40,425 nucleotides of DNA from Staphylococcus pasteuri (lineage in GTDB: Bacteria > Bacillota > Bacilli > Staphylococcales > Staphylococcaceae): contig NZ_RXWW01000053.1 in the NCBI RefSeq assembly GCF_003970495.1, forward strand, positions 1 through 40,425, in the 5' to 3' direction. A program made the translations under genes and the position numbers. Below, in pieces: positions 1 through 8,917 of the stretch; position 1 is the stretch's first letter, and the number at the start of each line of letters is the position of its first letter. Under the pieces are notes generated by a model. The model ran no database searches, was not told where the DNA came from, and saw nothing but the letters and a program-made list of their open reading frames with translations.

Positions 1-216
1 ATATAGTTATAAATATTATTACTTATAAAATTTATTTTATTATATATTGATTTTTATTTCTTGTCACTTAGTATTCATTTGGTAAGGTAGTTTAAAATAA
101 TTCAGAGATACGCAGAAACATGTACTAAAAATCATATTAAATTCGTAAATATACCATAAATGTGTTATTCTTAGTTTGTAAAATTATTGCAAATGCAATA
201 AAAAGAGGTGTAGAAT
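1..216. other. AT-rich leader region upstream of the MarR-paiAB operon
   Basis: No convincing gene is seen in this stretch on either strand. It is very AT-rich and presumably carries the promoter of the following regulator gene. A plausible -10 (TAAAAT, 179-184) lies just ahead of the palindrome at 184-201, but no good -35 stands in front of it. What lies to the left is outside the window. Confidence 0.5.
184..201. promoter_or_regulatory. Palindromic operator candidate in front of the MarR gene
   Basis: A perfect inverted repeat, TTATTGCA-AA-TGCAATAA (8-bp arms, 2-nt spacer), lies directly upstream of the ribosome binding site of the MarR-family gene and abuts a possible -10. MarR proteins are dimers that usually bind such palindromes and repress their own operon, so autoregulation is the natural inference. 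A further TTGCAA occurs at 217-222, 30 bp downstream of the first, overlapping the start codon. That could be a secondary half-site or chance. Confidence 0.5.
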
Positions 217-669
217 TTGCAAGATATTTTAAGAGATATAGGAATAATAGCAAGAGCATTAGATTCAATCAGTAATATTGAATTTAAAGATTTGAAACTT
301 TCAAAAGGTCAATTTATCTATTTAGTAAGAATTTGTGAAAATCCAGGTATGATACAAGAGCAACTTGTAGATATGTTGAAAATTGATAGAGCTACAGCAT
401 CAAGATCAATTAAAAATTTGGAAAAGAACAATTTTATATATAAAACCTATAATGAAAATAATAAAAAGAACAAATTGTTATATCCTACTGAAAAAGGGCA
501 GAAATTATATCCATTTATTATAAGGGAAAACAATCATTCCAATGAAGTGGCATTAGAGGGATTCAATAATAAAGAAATTGATGAATTATCAAAAATGTTG
601 AATAGAGTTAAACATAATATATCTGAGGATTGGAAAAATGTTAAAAATGGTAACAAGCGAATATATTAA
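217..669 (+). CDS. MarR-family transcriptional regulator of the paiAB operon
   Basis: A 150-residue protein with the size and winged helix-turn-helix layout of MarR regulators. An N-terminal dimerisation helix (about 1-30) is followed by the HTH near residues 45-75 (QEQLVDMLKIDRATASRSIK) and a basic wing with ENNKKNK and YPTEKG, typical of the family. The start is a TTG at 217, chosen because GAGGTG at 205-210 is correctly spaced and no ATG fits. It ends 15 nt before paiA, so it is very likely the first gene of a MarR-paiA-paiB transcript. The 8-bp palindrome at 184-201 is a probable autoregulatory site. The inferred role is to sense polyamines or a related stress and control the downstream genes. 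The ligand is unknown. Confidence 0.85.
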   Translation: MQDILRDIGIIARALDSISNIEFKDLKLSKGQFIYLVRICENPGMIQEQLVDMLKIDRATASRSIKNLEKNNFIYKTYNENNKKNKLLYPTEKGQKLYPFIIRENNHSNEVALEGFNNKEIDELSKMLNRVKHNISEDWKNVKNGNKRIY

Positions 670-684
670 AAAGGGGTTATTACT

Positions 685-1194
685 ATGTTAATAAGACAAT
701 GTAATGAAGAGGACTTAGAAAAATTAAAAAATATTGAGTATAAGACTTTTAATGAAACATTTAGACCACAAAATAAAGATGAAGATATTGATAATTATTT
801 GAAACAAACTTTCACTGATAATAATGTGCTTAAAGAATTGCAAAATGAAGATTCATTTATATATTTTATTTATGTTGAAGATCAATTGGCTGGGTATTTA
901 AAACTCAATATTAACAAGGCACAAACCGAAGATTTTGGTAATGAATATATTGAAATTGAACGAATTTACGTACTTAACCATTATCAAAAAATGGGTGTTG
1001 GAAGAGAACTTTATAATCATGCTTTAAAGGTTGCAAGAGAACATGGATACAACAAAATATGGTTAGGCGTTTGGGAACACAATCTAAAAGCAATTCAATT
1101 TTATAAAAAACTTGGCTTTGAAAAAATAGGGGAACATACTTTTTATATGGGAAAAGATAAACAAATTGATGAAATAATGTCTATTGCTATATAA
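685..1194 (+). CDS. paiA: PaiA-type polyamine N-acetyltransferase (GNAT)
   Basis: A 169-residue cytoplasmic GNAT acetyltransferase that closely follows Bacillus subtilis PaiA as I remember it: the TFNETFRPQN segment near residues 21-30, IERIYV at 91-96, the acetyl-CoA loop Q101-K-M-G104-V-G106, and the C-terminal stretch IWLGVWEHN..AIQFYKKLGF..FYMG. PaiA acetylates spermidine and related polyamines, lowering their toxicity. The ATG at 685 is preceded by AAAAGGGG. It sits between a MarR gene and paiB with short gaps, the same paiA-paiB order as in Bacillus. Polyamine acetylation matters in staphylococci because S. aureus is unusually polyamine-sensitive unless it acquires speG. The substrate assignment is by family, not shown here. 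Confidence 0.85.
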   Translation: MLIRQCNEEDLEKLKNIEYKTFNETFRPQNKDEDIDNYLKQTFTDNNVLKELQNEDSFIYFIYVEDQLAGYLKLNINKAQTEDFGNEYIEIERIYVLNHYQKMGVGRELYNHALKVAREHGYNKIWLGVWEHNLKAIQFYKKLGFEKIGEHTFYMGKDKQIDEIMSIAI

Positions 1195-1210
1195 AAGGGA
1201 GGAGAATTAT

Positions 1211-1816
1211 ATGTATATTCCAAAGCAATATCAAATCCATGATTATGAAATGATTAAATCATTTATGAATGAACATAATTTTGTCACGATAGTTACTTAT
1301 AATGGAACGACACCAATTGCTACTCATTTACCAGTAAATATTGAAGAAAAACATAATGAATTATACATTTCGGGTCACTTTGCTAAAGGTAATGAACAAT
1401 GGAAAACGATCGATCAGAATCAGCAAGTATTAATCATTTTTCAAGGGTCTCATGGATATATATCTTCAACTTGGTATGATACTGAAGATGTGCCGACTTG
1501 GGATTACCAAAGCGTTCATGCATATGGAACAGGACAATTATTAACAACTGAAGAATTAGAAAGTGAATTAATTAAAATGCTTGATAAATATGAAAACCAT
1601 CGACCTAATGGTGCAACTTGGAATAATTTATCTAAAGAAGCAAAACAACAAATTAAAGGTATTGTTGGATTTAAAGTTAAAATTAACAAACTTGAAGCAG
1701 CATTTAAAATGAGTCAAAATAGAACTCAATCTGAAAAGGAAAATATTATCATACATCTTAATCAAAGCGATCAATTAAATGATAAAGATTTAGCTTGTGA
1801 ACTTAAAAAATTATAG
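1211..1816 (+). CDS. paiB: PaiB-like FMN-binding regulatory protein
   Basis: A 201-residue protein matching the PaiB / FMN-binding split-barrel family (PF04299): it begins MYIPK, has PIATHLP near residue 35, GHFAKGNEQW, the FQGSHGYISS..WY segment and VPTWDYQSVH, then a C-terminal KGIVGFKVKI..AAFKMSQNR. In Bacillus, PaiB is a negative regulator of sporulation and protease genes, but its biochemical role is poorly defined. A non-sporulating host suggests a different role, possibly a flavin-dependent step linked to PaiA. The start at 1211 was preferred over the in-frame codon at 1184, because GGGAGGAG at 1198-1205 is ideally spaced and the family begins at MYIP. It is followed by a terminator at 1823-1853. 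Confidence 0.85.
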   Translation: MYIPKQYQIHDYEMIKSFMNEHNFVTIVTYNGTTPIATHLPVNIEEKHNELYISGHFAKGNEQWKTIDQNQQVLIIFQGSHGYISSTWYDTEDVPTWDYQSVHAYGTGQLLTTEELESELIKMLDKYENHRPNGATWNNLSKEAKQQIKGIVGFKVKINKLEAAFKMSQNRTQSEKENIIIHLNQSDQLNDKDLACELKKL

Positions 1817-1822
1817 TAAAGC

Positions 1823-1853
1823 AAAAAGTCAGCCCATTTAGGACTGACTTTTT
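1823..1853. terminator. Bidirectional terminator after paiB
   Basis: A 10-bp stem AAAAAGTCAG / CTGACTTTTT (1823-1832 with 1844-1853) encloses an 11-nt loop. It gives a T-run in both directions, so it can end the paiAB transcript and the convergent 33-residue peptide gene on the minus strand. Confidence 0.85.
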
Positions 1854-1869
1854 CACATAACTCAAATAT

Positions 1870-1971
1870 TTATTTTCCACCGTTTGATTTACCTGAAATT
1901 AAATTGCGGATAGCTTTTACAATGTAACCTGTAATAACTATTCTAATTGCGCGTTTAATAATATTCATCAT
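1870..1971 (-). CDS. Small cationic amphipathic peptide, 33 residues, unknown function
   Basis: A short minus-strand gene. It starts at ATG 1971 (a second ATG follows at 1968) and stops at TAA 1870-1872. It encodes 33 residues beginning MMNIIKRAIRIVITGYIVKA and ending in a polar GKSNGGK tail. There are seven Lys/Arg and no Asp/Glu. The middle alternates hydrophobic and basic residues and could form an amphipathic or membrane-lying helix. The ribosome binding site AAAGGGAGA (GGGAG at 1980-1984, 8 nt from the ATG) is strong, and the bidirectional terminator at 1823-1853 closes it. I do not recognise a named family. Phenol-soluble modulin, bacteriocin-like or small membrane regulatory peptide are possibilities only. 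It is downstream of the TM2 gene on the same strand (103 nt). Confidence 0.65.
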   Translation of the reverse strand: MMNIIKRAIRIVITGYIVKAIRNLISGKSNGGK

Positions 1972-2074
1972 TAAAAAATCTCCCTTTATTTTTGTTCTAT
2001 TTAAGTTATATATACCCAAATTTCAACATTTTAAATGTAAGATATGATTTTTATATGAATATTATAATCATTTT

Positions 2075-2287
2075 TTACCTTTCGAATACAATATATCCAT
2101 CTTTATCAGCTTTTTTAGTAAATGCAACGATAATAGCGTGTACAATTGCTACAATACTAGGAATTCCTGTCCAAAAGAAAACGAGATGTAGTACGCCTTG
2201 ACCAACTTTATCGGCATAAAATTTATGGACACCCACGCCGCCTAAAAAGATTGCTACAAGTATATAAATAAGTTTGTTCACTTTCAT
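2075..2287 (-). CDS. TM2-domain small membrane protein
   Basis: A 70-residue protein with two predicted transmembrane helices (about 6-20 and 32-57) joined by the signature GGVGVHKFYADKVGQG of the TM2 family (PF05154). The ATG at 2287 is preceded by AAGGAGG at ideal spacing. TM2 proteins are widespread and their bacterial function is not established. The C-terminal KKADKDGYIVFER probably faces the cytoplasm. It is divergent from the GNAT gene at 2504 and lies upstream of the 33-residue peptide gene on the same strand. A + strand reading of 1992-2201 is only a shadow of this gene. Confidence 0.85.
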   Translation of the reverse strand: MKVNKLIYILVAIFLGGVGVHKFYADKVGQGVLHLVFFWTGIPSIVAIVHAIIVAFTKKADKDGYIVFER

Positions 2288-2503
2288 GATTGACTGCCTC
2301 CTTAATTTTTATTTTAAACAATTAAAGGTTAGTTATTCAATTAAACTGTAATTATAGGTATGTGTTATATATTATGATATCAACAAAGACATTTTTAAAA
2401 TGAGTCATGATAACTATTGGAAATTAGATGATGACTTTCGTTTATATCGTAGCGTAGTTTCTATATAATTAAATTATGACACTTAATAAAGGAAGGGTAT
2501 TTG

Positions 2504-3055
2504 ATGATTAGACAAGCGCATCCTAGTGATAATAAAAGAATAGCGGAATTATGTTATATGATATGGGAAGACATGGAATTAGATATGGTGAAGCAAATAA
2601 GTAAAGAACGAATTATTCATATTTTAGAATTGAGTGTGGTCAATGTTAAATATCGTAGTTATTATGAGAACGTTTGGGTTTATGAGGAAGATGGCGAAGT
2701 AGCAGGTTGTTTAATTGCATATGATGGTGAAAATGAACTTGAATATGAAAAGAAATGGCTTGAACTTCCACTCGATGAAGATATCAGAGCATTTGGTACA
2801 CCATTACCTATTAAAGAAGCAGAAGATGATGAAATGTATATCGAAACAGTTGCTACCTTCCCGGAATATAGAGGTAAAGGAATAGCCACAAGTTTATTAA
2901 AGTATGTGATTGAAAATCATTCTGATAAAAAATGGAGTTTAAATTGCGATTATGGTAATACTAGAGCACAAAGATTATACGAAAAACTAGGTTTTAAAAC
3001 AGTTAGTGATATTGATCTATACGGTCATATATATCAACATATGATTAAACAATAA
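2504..3055 (+). CDS. GNAT-family N-acetyltransferase
   Basis: A 183-residue GNAT protein. The acetyl-CoA binding motif EYRGKGIATSLL follows the β4 strand ETVATF, and the C-terminal RLYEKLGFK is the usual final GNAT motif. The start at ATG 2504 was chosen over the adjacent TTG 2501, because GGAAGGG (2491-2497) is then 6 nt away rather than 3. The substrate is unknown. An orthologue of this gene sits near menA in other staphylococci, as far as I recall. It ends at the palindromic terminator shared with menA. Confidence 0.8.
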   Translation: MIRQAHPSDNKRIAELCYMIWEDMELDMVKQISKERIIHILELSVVNVKYRSYYENVWVYEEDGEVAGCLIAYDGENELEYEKKWLELPLDEDIRAFGTPLPIKEAEDDEMYIETVATFPEYRGKGIATSLLKYVIENHSDKKWSLNCDYGNTRAQRLYEKLGFKTVSDIDLYGHIYQHMIKQ

Positions 3056-3086
3056 AAAAATCGACAATGAACATGTTCATTGTCGA
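3054..3086 (-). terminator. Terminator between GNAT gene and menA
   Basis: A perfect 26-nt palindrome (3061-3086, arm TCGACAATGAAC) lies between two convergent genes. On the minus strand it is followed by seven Ts (A-run 3054-3060), so it ends menA cleanly. On the plus strand the T-tract is weaker. Confidence 0.8.
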
Positions 3087-3102
3087 CTATCTATATATTT
3101 AA

Positions 3103-4041
3103 TTAAATTGCGCCAAGTAATGCACTAATATAAATGCCTAATGCATATAAAATACCGAAAATAGTATTTGTTTTTCCTGTAGCAGCCATTGCTGGCATCA
3201 TTGTTTCTGGTGTGTCGTTTTTATTAAATCTTCTAACAGCTTTAATTGGCATTGGGAATGACAATAATACTAATAAATAGAAGAGTGATCCACCAGATTT
3301 AAATAATGCAGTGAAAATGACAATTAAATACGCAACGATATACATAGTTGCCATAAAGATAACAGATGCTCGTTTACCAAGTAAAATTGGTAAAGTTTTA
3401 CGTCCGCTTGCTTTATCTTTAACACGGTCTCTAATGTTGTTAGCCATGTTAATAAGACCAATTGTAATAACGATAGGAATACTTAACCATACAATTAATC
3501 CTTGTACATTTCCAGTTTGAATAAAGAATGATAAAAGAATAATAATCATACCCATAAACAAGCCGGAGAATAATTCACCAAACGGTGTCCAAGAAATTGG
3601 AATTGGACCGCCAGTATATAAATAACCAATCGCCATACATACAATCCCAATAGGAATAATCCAAAATGAACTTTGGAAAGCGAGGAATATACCTAGTAAA
3701 GCGGCAATAATGTAAAAGGCAATTGCGATGTTCATAACTAATTTAGGGCTCATACCATTACGTACAATAGCGCCACCAATACCTACGGATGTATGATCAT
3801 CTAGACCTTTTTTAAAATCGTAATATTCATTAAACATGTTGGTAGCTGCTTGAATTAACAAACAAGCAAGTAACATTGCTAAGAATAAACTAAATTTTAG
3901 ATGATCTTCGCTTCCTAGAAGATATAGTTTAGCCGATGCAGTACCCACTAACACGGGAACAACTGCAGCAGTTAAAGTATGAGGTCTCATTAATTGCCAA
4001 TATTTTTTCACAGTTGAATATTGTTGATATTGATCTGCCAT
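3103..4041 (-). CDS. menA: 1,4-dihydroxy-2-naphthoate polyprenyltransferase MenA
   Basis: A 312-residue integral membrane prenyltransferase of the UbiA family, which attaches the polyprenyl chain to DHNA to form demethylmenaquinone. Two aspartate-rich Mg-pyrophosphate motifs are visible: N71-x3-D75 with D81/D82 (NEYYDFKKGLDD) and N201-N202-x2-D205-x3-D209 (NNIRDRVKDK), separated by hydrophobic helices, about eight or nine in all. The ATG at 4041 is preceded by AAGAGG. It is divergent from menFDHB across 175 bp, so both arms of menaquinone synthesis can be controlled from one intergenic region. Its product, after MenG methylation, feeds the Qox oxidase encoded later in the window. Confidence 0.95.
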   Translation of the reverse strand: MADQYQQYSTVKKYWQLMRPHTLTAAVVPVLVGTASAKLYLLGSEDHLKFSLFLAMLLACLLIQAATNMFNEYYDFKKGLDDHTSVGIGGAIVRNGMSPKLVMNIAIAFYIIAALLGIFLAFQSSFWIIPIGIVCMAIGYLYTGGPIPISWTPFGELFSGLFMGMIIILLSFFIQTGNVQGLIVWLSIPIVITIGLINMANNIRDRVKDKASGRKTLPILLGKRASVIFMATMYIVAYLIVIFTALFKSGGSLFYLLVLLSFPMPIKAVRRFNKNDTPETMMPAMAATGKTNTIFGILYALGIYISALLGAI

Positions 4042-4216
4042 AATTTATAACCTCTTATTTTTTTATAGTTTTAACATTAATATTTTAAAGTAATTATTAA
4101 TAAAGGTCAATTCACGTGAAAAATTGCATTACTTTATTAAGCAATTCCACTAAAATTAAGTTTGAAAAATGATACAATATACTAATGAGTAAATATAGAA
4201 GAAAGAAGTGAAATGA

Positions 4217-5572
4217 ATGGCTGTTAACGTTAAAGAAGATGAGATTGTCAATAAGTTATATGGAAGCTCTAAAGATTGGGTCTCAGTAGAAGTTGAAATC
4301 AACCAAAGTATAGATCCAAGTACGTTATTTCATTTAACTGAATCACAAGCAGGTGATCGTTTTTATTTACGTCTAAACGATAATCAATCTTCATATTTCG
4401 GATATCATGCAATTCGAAAGTTCAAAAATAATTTCGAAAATAAACAGTCTATCTTTAAAGAATGGGAAGCCTTAAAAAAAGATATAGAATTAATACATCC
4501 AGATAGTGAAAAACACCATTTACGTTTATGTGGTGGTTTTCAATTTTCAAAACATAAATCAGATGATGAGTGGAGAGAATACGGTTTAAATCATTTAGTA
4601 TTACCTGAAGTTTTAATCTCAACAGAGGGACAACGTCATTTTATCACTTACACAACAGAAAGAGATAAATTTGATATAGATGCTTTTAAAACATTAGTTA
4701 GTCAATTTGAGCAGGCCAATGTAGATTCATACGATGAGCATATAGGTAATGTGACAAGAATGGAAGATATTTATTTAGACGAATGGCGTGACTTGGTTAA
4801 AGAAGCCATCGAAAGTATAGATTATTCTAAGAAAATTGTCTTAGCACGTAGACGTTTAATTAAATTTGATGAAGAAATCAGCATTCCATATGTTTTATCT
4901 AAAGCTTTAAAAAATGAAAAAAATAGTTATATCTTTTTACTTGAATCAAATCAATCTGTCTTCTTTTCACAAACACCAGAACAATTAATCAAAGTTGAGA
5001 ATCAAGTTCTATCTACTAAAGCTGTTGCTGGAACAATTAAACGATCTCATGATGAACAGGAAGATCAAGCGAATATAAATGCTTTTCTAAATGACAAAAA
5101 GAATTTAGGTGAACATCAATTTGTCGTTGAAAGTATCTTAAATGATATTCAACCTTATGTTGAAGATGTAGACTACAATGAAACACCTAATATTTTAAAA
5201 AATGACCATTTATATCACTTATATACACAAATAGAAGGTAAGTTAAATGATCATTCATATATTAGTTTAATCGATCGTTTGCATCCTACACCTGCATTAG
5301 GTGGATACCCTAAAGATGAAGCATTAGAATTTATTGAGAAAAAAGAATTTGGAACACGTGGTTTATATGGGTCACCAGTAGGTTTTATTGATGTATATGA
5401 TGATTGTGAATTTATAGTAGCTATTCGTTCGATGTTAATTAAAGGCGATCAAGCAACATTATTTGCAGGTTGTGGAATAGTGAAAGACTCTGATCCAGAT
5501 AGTGAAATTGCTGAAACAGCAGTAAAATTTTCACCAATGATGAATGCATTAGGAGTAGATGAAAATGAGTAA
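4217..5572 (+). CDS. menF: Isochorismate synthase MenF
   Basis: A 451-residue chorismate-binding enzyme that converts chorismate to isochorismate, the first committed step to menaquinone. The C-terminal half carries the family motifs: KIVLARRR near 205, [10 protein letters not shown], and the [30 protein letters not shown] block near 355-395, then FAGCGIV. Length matches staphylococcal MenF. The ATG at 4217 is in the correct frame (an ATG at 4213 is not) and is preceded by GAAAGAAGTG. A TACAAT at 4173-4178 is a possible -10. It is the first gene of menFDHB and overlaps menD by 8 nt. Confidence 0.95.
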   Translation: MAVNVKEDEIVNKLYGSSKDWVSVEVEINQSIDPSTLFHLTESQAGDRFYLRLNDNQSSYFGYHAIRKFKNNFENKQSIFKEWEALKKDIELIHPDSEKHHLRLCGGFQFSKHKSDDEWREYGLNHLVLPEVLISTEGQRHFITYTTERDKFDIDAFKTLVSQFEQANVDSYDEHIGNVTRMEDIYLDEWRDLVKEAIESIDYSKKIVLARRRLIKFDEEISIPYVLSKALKNEKNSYIFLLESNQSVFFSQTPEQLIKVENQVLSTKAVAGTIKRSHDEQEDQANINAFLNDKKNLGEHQFVVESILNDIQPYVEDVDYNETPNILKNDHLYHLYTQIEGKLNDHSYISLIDRLHPTPALGGYPKDEALEFIEKKEFGTRGLYGSPVGFIDVYDDCEFIVAIRSMLIKGDQATLFAGCGIVKDSDPDSEIAETAVKFSPMMNALGVDENE

Positions 5573-7238
5573 TTATAATGAAGCATTAACAACTCAAGTA
5601 TTTACATTTGCATCAGAATTATATGCTTATGGCGTAAGAGAAGTTGTAATTAGTCCGGGATCTCGTTCGACCCCATTAGCTATCGCATTAGAAGCGCATT
5701 CAAACATTAAAACTTGGATTCATCCAGATGAACGAAGCGCTGCCTTTTTTGCATTAGGTTTAATAAAAGGTAGCGAGAGACCTGTAGCTATATTATGTAC
5801 TTCTGGTACAGCAGCAGCTAATTATACACCAGCAATTGCTGAAAGTCAGATTAGTCGTATACCACTTATTGTCTTAACTAGTGATCGTCCTCATGAACTA
5901 AGAAGTGTAGGAGCGCCACAAGCAATTAATCAAGTGAATATGTTTAGTAACTATGTGAATTTCCAATTTGATATGCCAATTGCTGATGGAACAACAAATA
6001 TGCTAGATACTATTCATTATCAAATGCAAATTGCTAGTCAGTATTTATTTGGACCACACAAAGGACCAATTCACTTTAATTTACCATTTAGAGAACCTTT
6101 AACACCTAATTTAGATAGAACAGAATTATTAAAATCAGAATCTAAGACACTACCACATTATCAAAAAATGATTGATGTTATGCCAATCAAAGAAAAGATA
6201 GAAAAAGATAAAGGTTTAATCATAGTAGGTGATATGCAACACCAAGAAGTTGACCAAATATTATCTTATGCAACTGAAAATGATTTACCTGTGTTAGCCG
6301 ATCCGCTAAGTCAGTTAAGACGTAATAATCATCCTAATGTTATTACAACGTATGATTTATTGTATCGAGCTGGTATGGATTGGGAAGTCGATTTTGTAAT
6401 TAGAGTTGGTAAACCTGTTATATCTAAAAAGTTAAATCAATGGTTGAAGGCTACATCAGCGTTTCAAATATTAGTTCAAAATAATGATAAAATTGATGTA
6501 TTTCCAGTACCGCCTGATGTTTCTTATGAAATATCTGCGAATGACTTTTTCAGATCTTTAAAGAATAACCAACCTATTAATAGAAAAGCATGGATAGAGA
6601 GATGGCAAACATTAGAAAAGCAAGCTCGTATTGAAATAAATGATTATCTACAACATGCTACTGATGAAGCGGCTTATGTAGGAGAATTGATTTCAAAACT
6701 AACTAAACAAGATGCATTATTTGTAAGTAATAGTATGCCAGTAAGAGATGTTGATAATCTATTATTTAATAGTGAAGCTGAAATCTATGCCAATCGTGGT
6801 GCCAATGGTATTGATGGTGTTGTATCTACAGCATTAGGTATGGCAGTTCATAAACATGTTACTTTATTAATTGGAGATTTAGCTTTTTACCACGATATGA
6901 ATGGACTACTCATGTCAAAATTAAATAACATACACTTAAATGTAATTTTATTGAATAATGATGGGGGAGGTATCTTTTCATATTTACCTCAAAAATCATC
7001 TGCATCAGAATACTTTGAGCGTTTATTTGGTACACCAACTGGGTTGGATTTTGAACATGCCGCATTATTATATGAATTTAATTTCAAACGTTTTAATACT
7101 TTATCTGAATTTAAAGATATGACGCTTTCACAATCCGGCGCTATCGTATATGAAATCATTACTGATAGAGAAGACAATTTACAGCAACATCAAATTTTAT
7201 ATAAGAAATTGAGTGAAATAATTAATGCTACATCATAA
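5565..7238 (+). CDS. menD: SEPHCHC synthase MenD
   Basis: A 557-residue thiamine-diphosphate enzyme that joins isochorismate and 2-oxoglutarate to give SEPHCHC. The N-terminal domain has [12 protein letters not shown] (about 27-38) and the activating Glu56 in HPDERSAAF. The C-terminal ThDP-binding region shows [16 protein letters not shown] followed by [12 protein letters not shown]. Length agrees with staphylococcal MenD. ATG 5565 was chosen over ATG 5559 because AGGAG at 5551-5555 lies 9 nt upstream of it but only 3 nt from the other. The gene overlaps the end of menF, suggesting translational coupling. Confidence 0.95.
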   Translation: MSNYNEALTTQVFTFASELYAYGVREVVISPGSRSTPLAIALEAHSNIKTWIHPDERSAAFFALGLIKGSERPVAILCTSGTAAANYTPAIAESQISRIPLIVLTSDRPHELRSVGAPQAINQVNMFSNYVNFQFDMPIADGTTNMLDTIHYQMQIASQYLFGPHKGPIHFNLPFREPLTPNLDRTELLKSESKTLPHYQKMIDVMPIKEKIEKDKGLIIVGDMQHQEVDQILSYATENDLPVLADPLSQLRRNNHPNVITTYDLLYRAGMDWEVDFVIRVGKPVISKKLNQWLKATSAFQILVQNNDKIDVFPVPPDVSYEISANDFFRSLKNNQPINRKAWIERWQTLEKQARIEINDYLQHATDEAAYVGELISKLTKQDALFVSNSMPVRDVDNLLFNSEAEIYANRGANGIDGVVSTALGMAVHKHVTLLIGDLAFYHDMNGLLMSKLNNIHLNVILLNNDGGGIFSYLPQKSSASEYFERLFGTPTGLDFEHAALLYEFNFKRFNTLSEFKDMTLSQSGAIVYEIITDREDNLQQHQILYKKLSEIINATS

Positions 7239-8028
7239 ATTTTATTCATCCAACAAACCATCCAATCAATTGTTGATTATGTTACATGGCTTTATTAGTG
7301 ATGGATCAACATTTGATAGTCATATAGATACGTTGACTAAACAAGTTAATGTATTGACTGTTGATTTGCCAGGACATGGTAATGATGATTCACCTATGGA
7401 CCAAGAATGGAACTTTTCATATATAAGTCAAAAATTAGACCAAATATTAAGTGAATATCATCAATATCATCAATATTTATTAGGTTATTCTATGGGTGGT
7501 AGAGTATCACTTTACTATGCATTACATGGTACTAATGAATTGTCAGGTTTAATATTAGAAAGCACGTCGCCCGGTATACAAAAAGAAGAAGATCAGATAG
7601 AACGACAACAAGTTGATAATGCTAGAGCGAAAGTATTAGAAATTGCTGGACTGGAAATATTTGTTAACGATTGGGAAAGATTACCGTTATTTGCATCCCA
7701 ATATGATTTAGATAAATCAGTTAAAAAACAAATTCGTCAAAACAGAATGAATCAAGATCCTAGTAAGTTAGCAAAAGCTTTGAGAGATTATGGTACAGGG
7801 CAAATGCCAAATTTATGGCCATCACTTATTAACATTCAAATACCGACAATTATATTAGCTGGTCAAAAAGATGAGAAATTTGTAAATATTGCCCAAAAGA
7901 TGAATGAACAAATTATTAATAGTAGAAAAACAATAGTTTCTGAAGTAGGTCATACAATTCACGTGGAAGATAGCGCGGAATTTGATACAATAATATTAGG
8001 TTTTTTAAAGGAGGAGCAAAATGACTAG
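7225..8028 (+). CDS. menH: SHCHC synthase MenH (alpha/beta hydrolase)
   Basis: A 267-residue α/β-hydrolase that removes pyruvate from SEPHCHC to give SHCHC. The oxyanion region MLHGF is at residues 19-23, the nucleophile elbow GYSMGG places Ser89, and the catalytic His lies in GHTIHVED near the C-terminus. The segment [11 protein letters not shown], common to MenH proteins, is present. It overlaps menD by 14 nt and menB by 8 nt, so it lies inside a coupled operon. The start at ATG 7225 has no strong ribosome binding site of its own, consistent with coupling. Confidence 0.93.
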   Translation: MLHHKFYSSNKPSNQLLIMLHGFISDGSTFDSHIDTLTKQVNVLTVDLPGHGNDDSPMDQEWNFSYISQKLDQILSEYHQYHQYLLGYSMGGRVSLYYALHGTNELSGLILESTSPGIQKEEDQIERQQVDNARAKVLEIAGLEIFVNDWERLPLFASQYDLDKSVKKQIRQNRMNQDPSKLAKALRDYGTGQMPNLWPSLINIQIPTIILAGQKDEKFVNIAQKMNEQIINSRKTIVSEVGHTIHVEDSAEFDTIILGFLKEEQND

Positions 8029-8839
8029 ACAGTGGGAAACACTTAGAGAATATGATGAAATTAAATATGAATTTTACGATGGAATTGCAAAGGTAACAAT
8101 TAATCGTCCAGAAGTACGTAATGCATTTACACCTAAGACAGTAGCTGAAATGATTGATGCCTTTTCACGTGCGCGTGATGATCAAAAAATATCAGTTATT
8201 ATTTTAACTGGTGAAGGAGATAAAGCATTCTGTTCTGGTGGAGATCAGAAGAAACGTGGACACGGTGGTTATGTTGGCGAAGATGACATTCCTCGTTTAA
8301 ATGTATTAGATTTACAACGTTTAATCAGAGTTATTCCAAAACCAGTTATCGCAATGGTACGTGGTTATGCTATTGGTGGAGGTAACGTATTAAACGTAGT
8401 ATGTGACTTAACTATTGCAGCAGACAATGCTATTTTCGGACAAACTGGTCCTAAAGTAGGTTCATTTGATGCTGGTTATGGTTCTGGTTATTTAGCAAGA
8501 ATTGTTGGACATAAGAAAGCAAGAGAAATTTGGTACTTATGTCGTCAATATAATGCACAAGAAGCATTAGACATGGGATTAGTTAATACTGTCGTTCCAT
8601 TAGATCAAATAGAAGACGAAACAGTTGTTTGGTGTCAAGATATCATGAAACATTCACCAACAGCACTACGTTTCTTAAAAGCAGCTATGAATGCAGATAC
8701 AGATGGCTTAGCAGGTTTACAACAAATGGCTGGAGATGCAACTTTACTTTATTATACAACTGATGAAGCTAAAGAAGGTCGTGACGCATTTAAAGAAAAA
8801 CGTGACCCTGACTTTGACCAATTCCCTAAATTCCCATAA
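8021..8839 (+). CDS. menB: 1,4-dihydroxy-2-naphthoyl-CoA synthase MenB
   Basis: A 272-residue crotonase-fold enzyme that cyclises o-succinylbenzoyl-CoA to DHNA-CoA. Visible hallmarks are [14 protein letters not shown], the CoA-binding [22 protein letters not shown], the [18 protein letters not shown] active-site loop and the C-terminal [15 protein letters not shown]. The start ATG 8021 has an excellent AAAGGAGGAG. It is the last gene of menFDHB. The MenC and MenE steps are not encoded in this window and must lie elsewhere. A strong terminator follows. No sspABC genes follow it, unlike S. aureus. Confidence 0.96.
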   Translation: MTRQWETLREYDEIKYEFYDGIAKVTINRPEVRNAFTPKTVAEMIDAFSRARDDQKISVIILTGEGDKAFCSGGDQKKRGHGGYVGEDDIPRLNVLDLQRLIRVIPKPVIAMVRGYAIGGGNVLNVVCDLTIAADNAIFGQTGPKVGSFDAGYGSGYLARIVGHKKAREIWYLCRQYNAQEALDMGLVNTVVPLDQIEDETVVWCQDIMKHSPTALRFLKAAMNADTDGLAGLQQMAGDATLLYYTTDEAKEGRDAFKEKRDPDFDQFPKFP

Positions 8840-8854
8840 GATTTGATATAAACG

Positions 8855-8903
8855 AACCCCTTAAAGTATGGTGTTAAAGCCATCATACTTTAAGGGGTTT
8901 TTT
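8855..8903. terminator. Terminator after menB
   Basis: A 16-bp perfect stem (8855-8870 with 8884-8899, arm AACCCCTTAAAGTATG), a 13-nt loop and a T6 tract. It ends the men operon. The convergent aminotransferase gene stops 15 nt later and may use the same hairpin. Confidence 0.93.
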
Positions 8904-8917
8904 ACTGTGTTTATGAT

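Noticed and set aside
1992..2201. 69-codon + strand reading over the TM2 gene
   Set aside because: The minus-strand TM2 protein has a clear family signature and AAGGAGG; the plus reading has neither.
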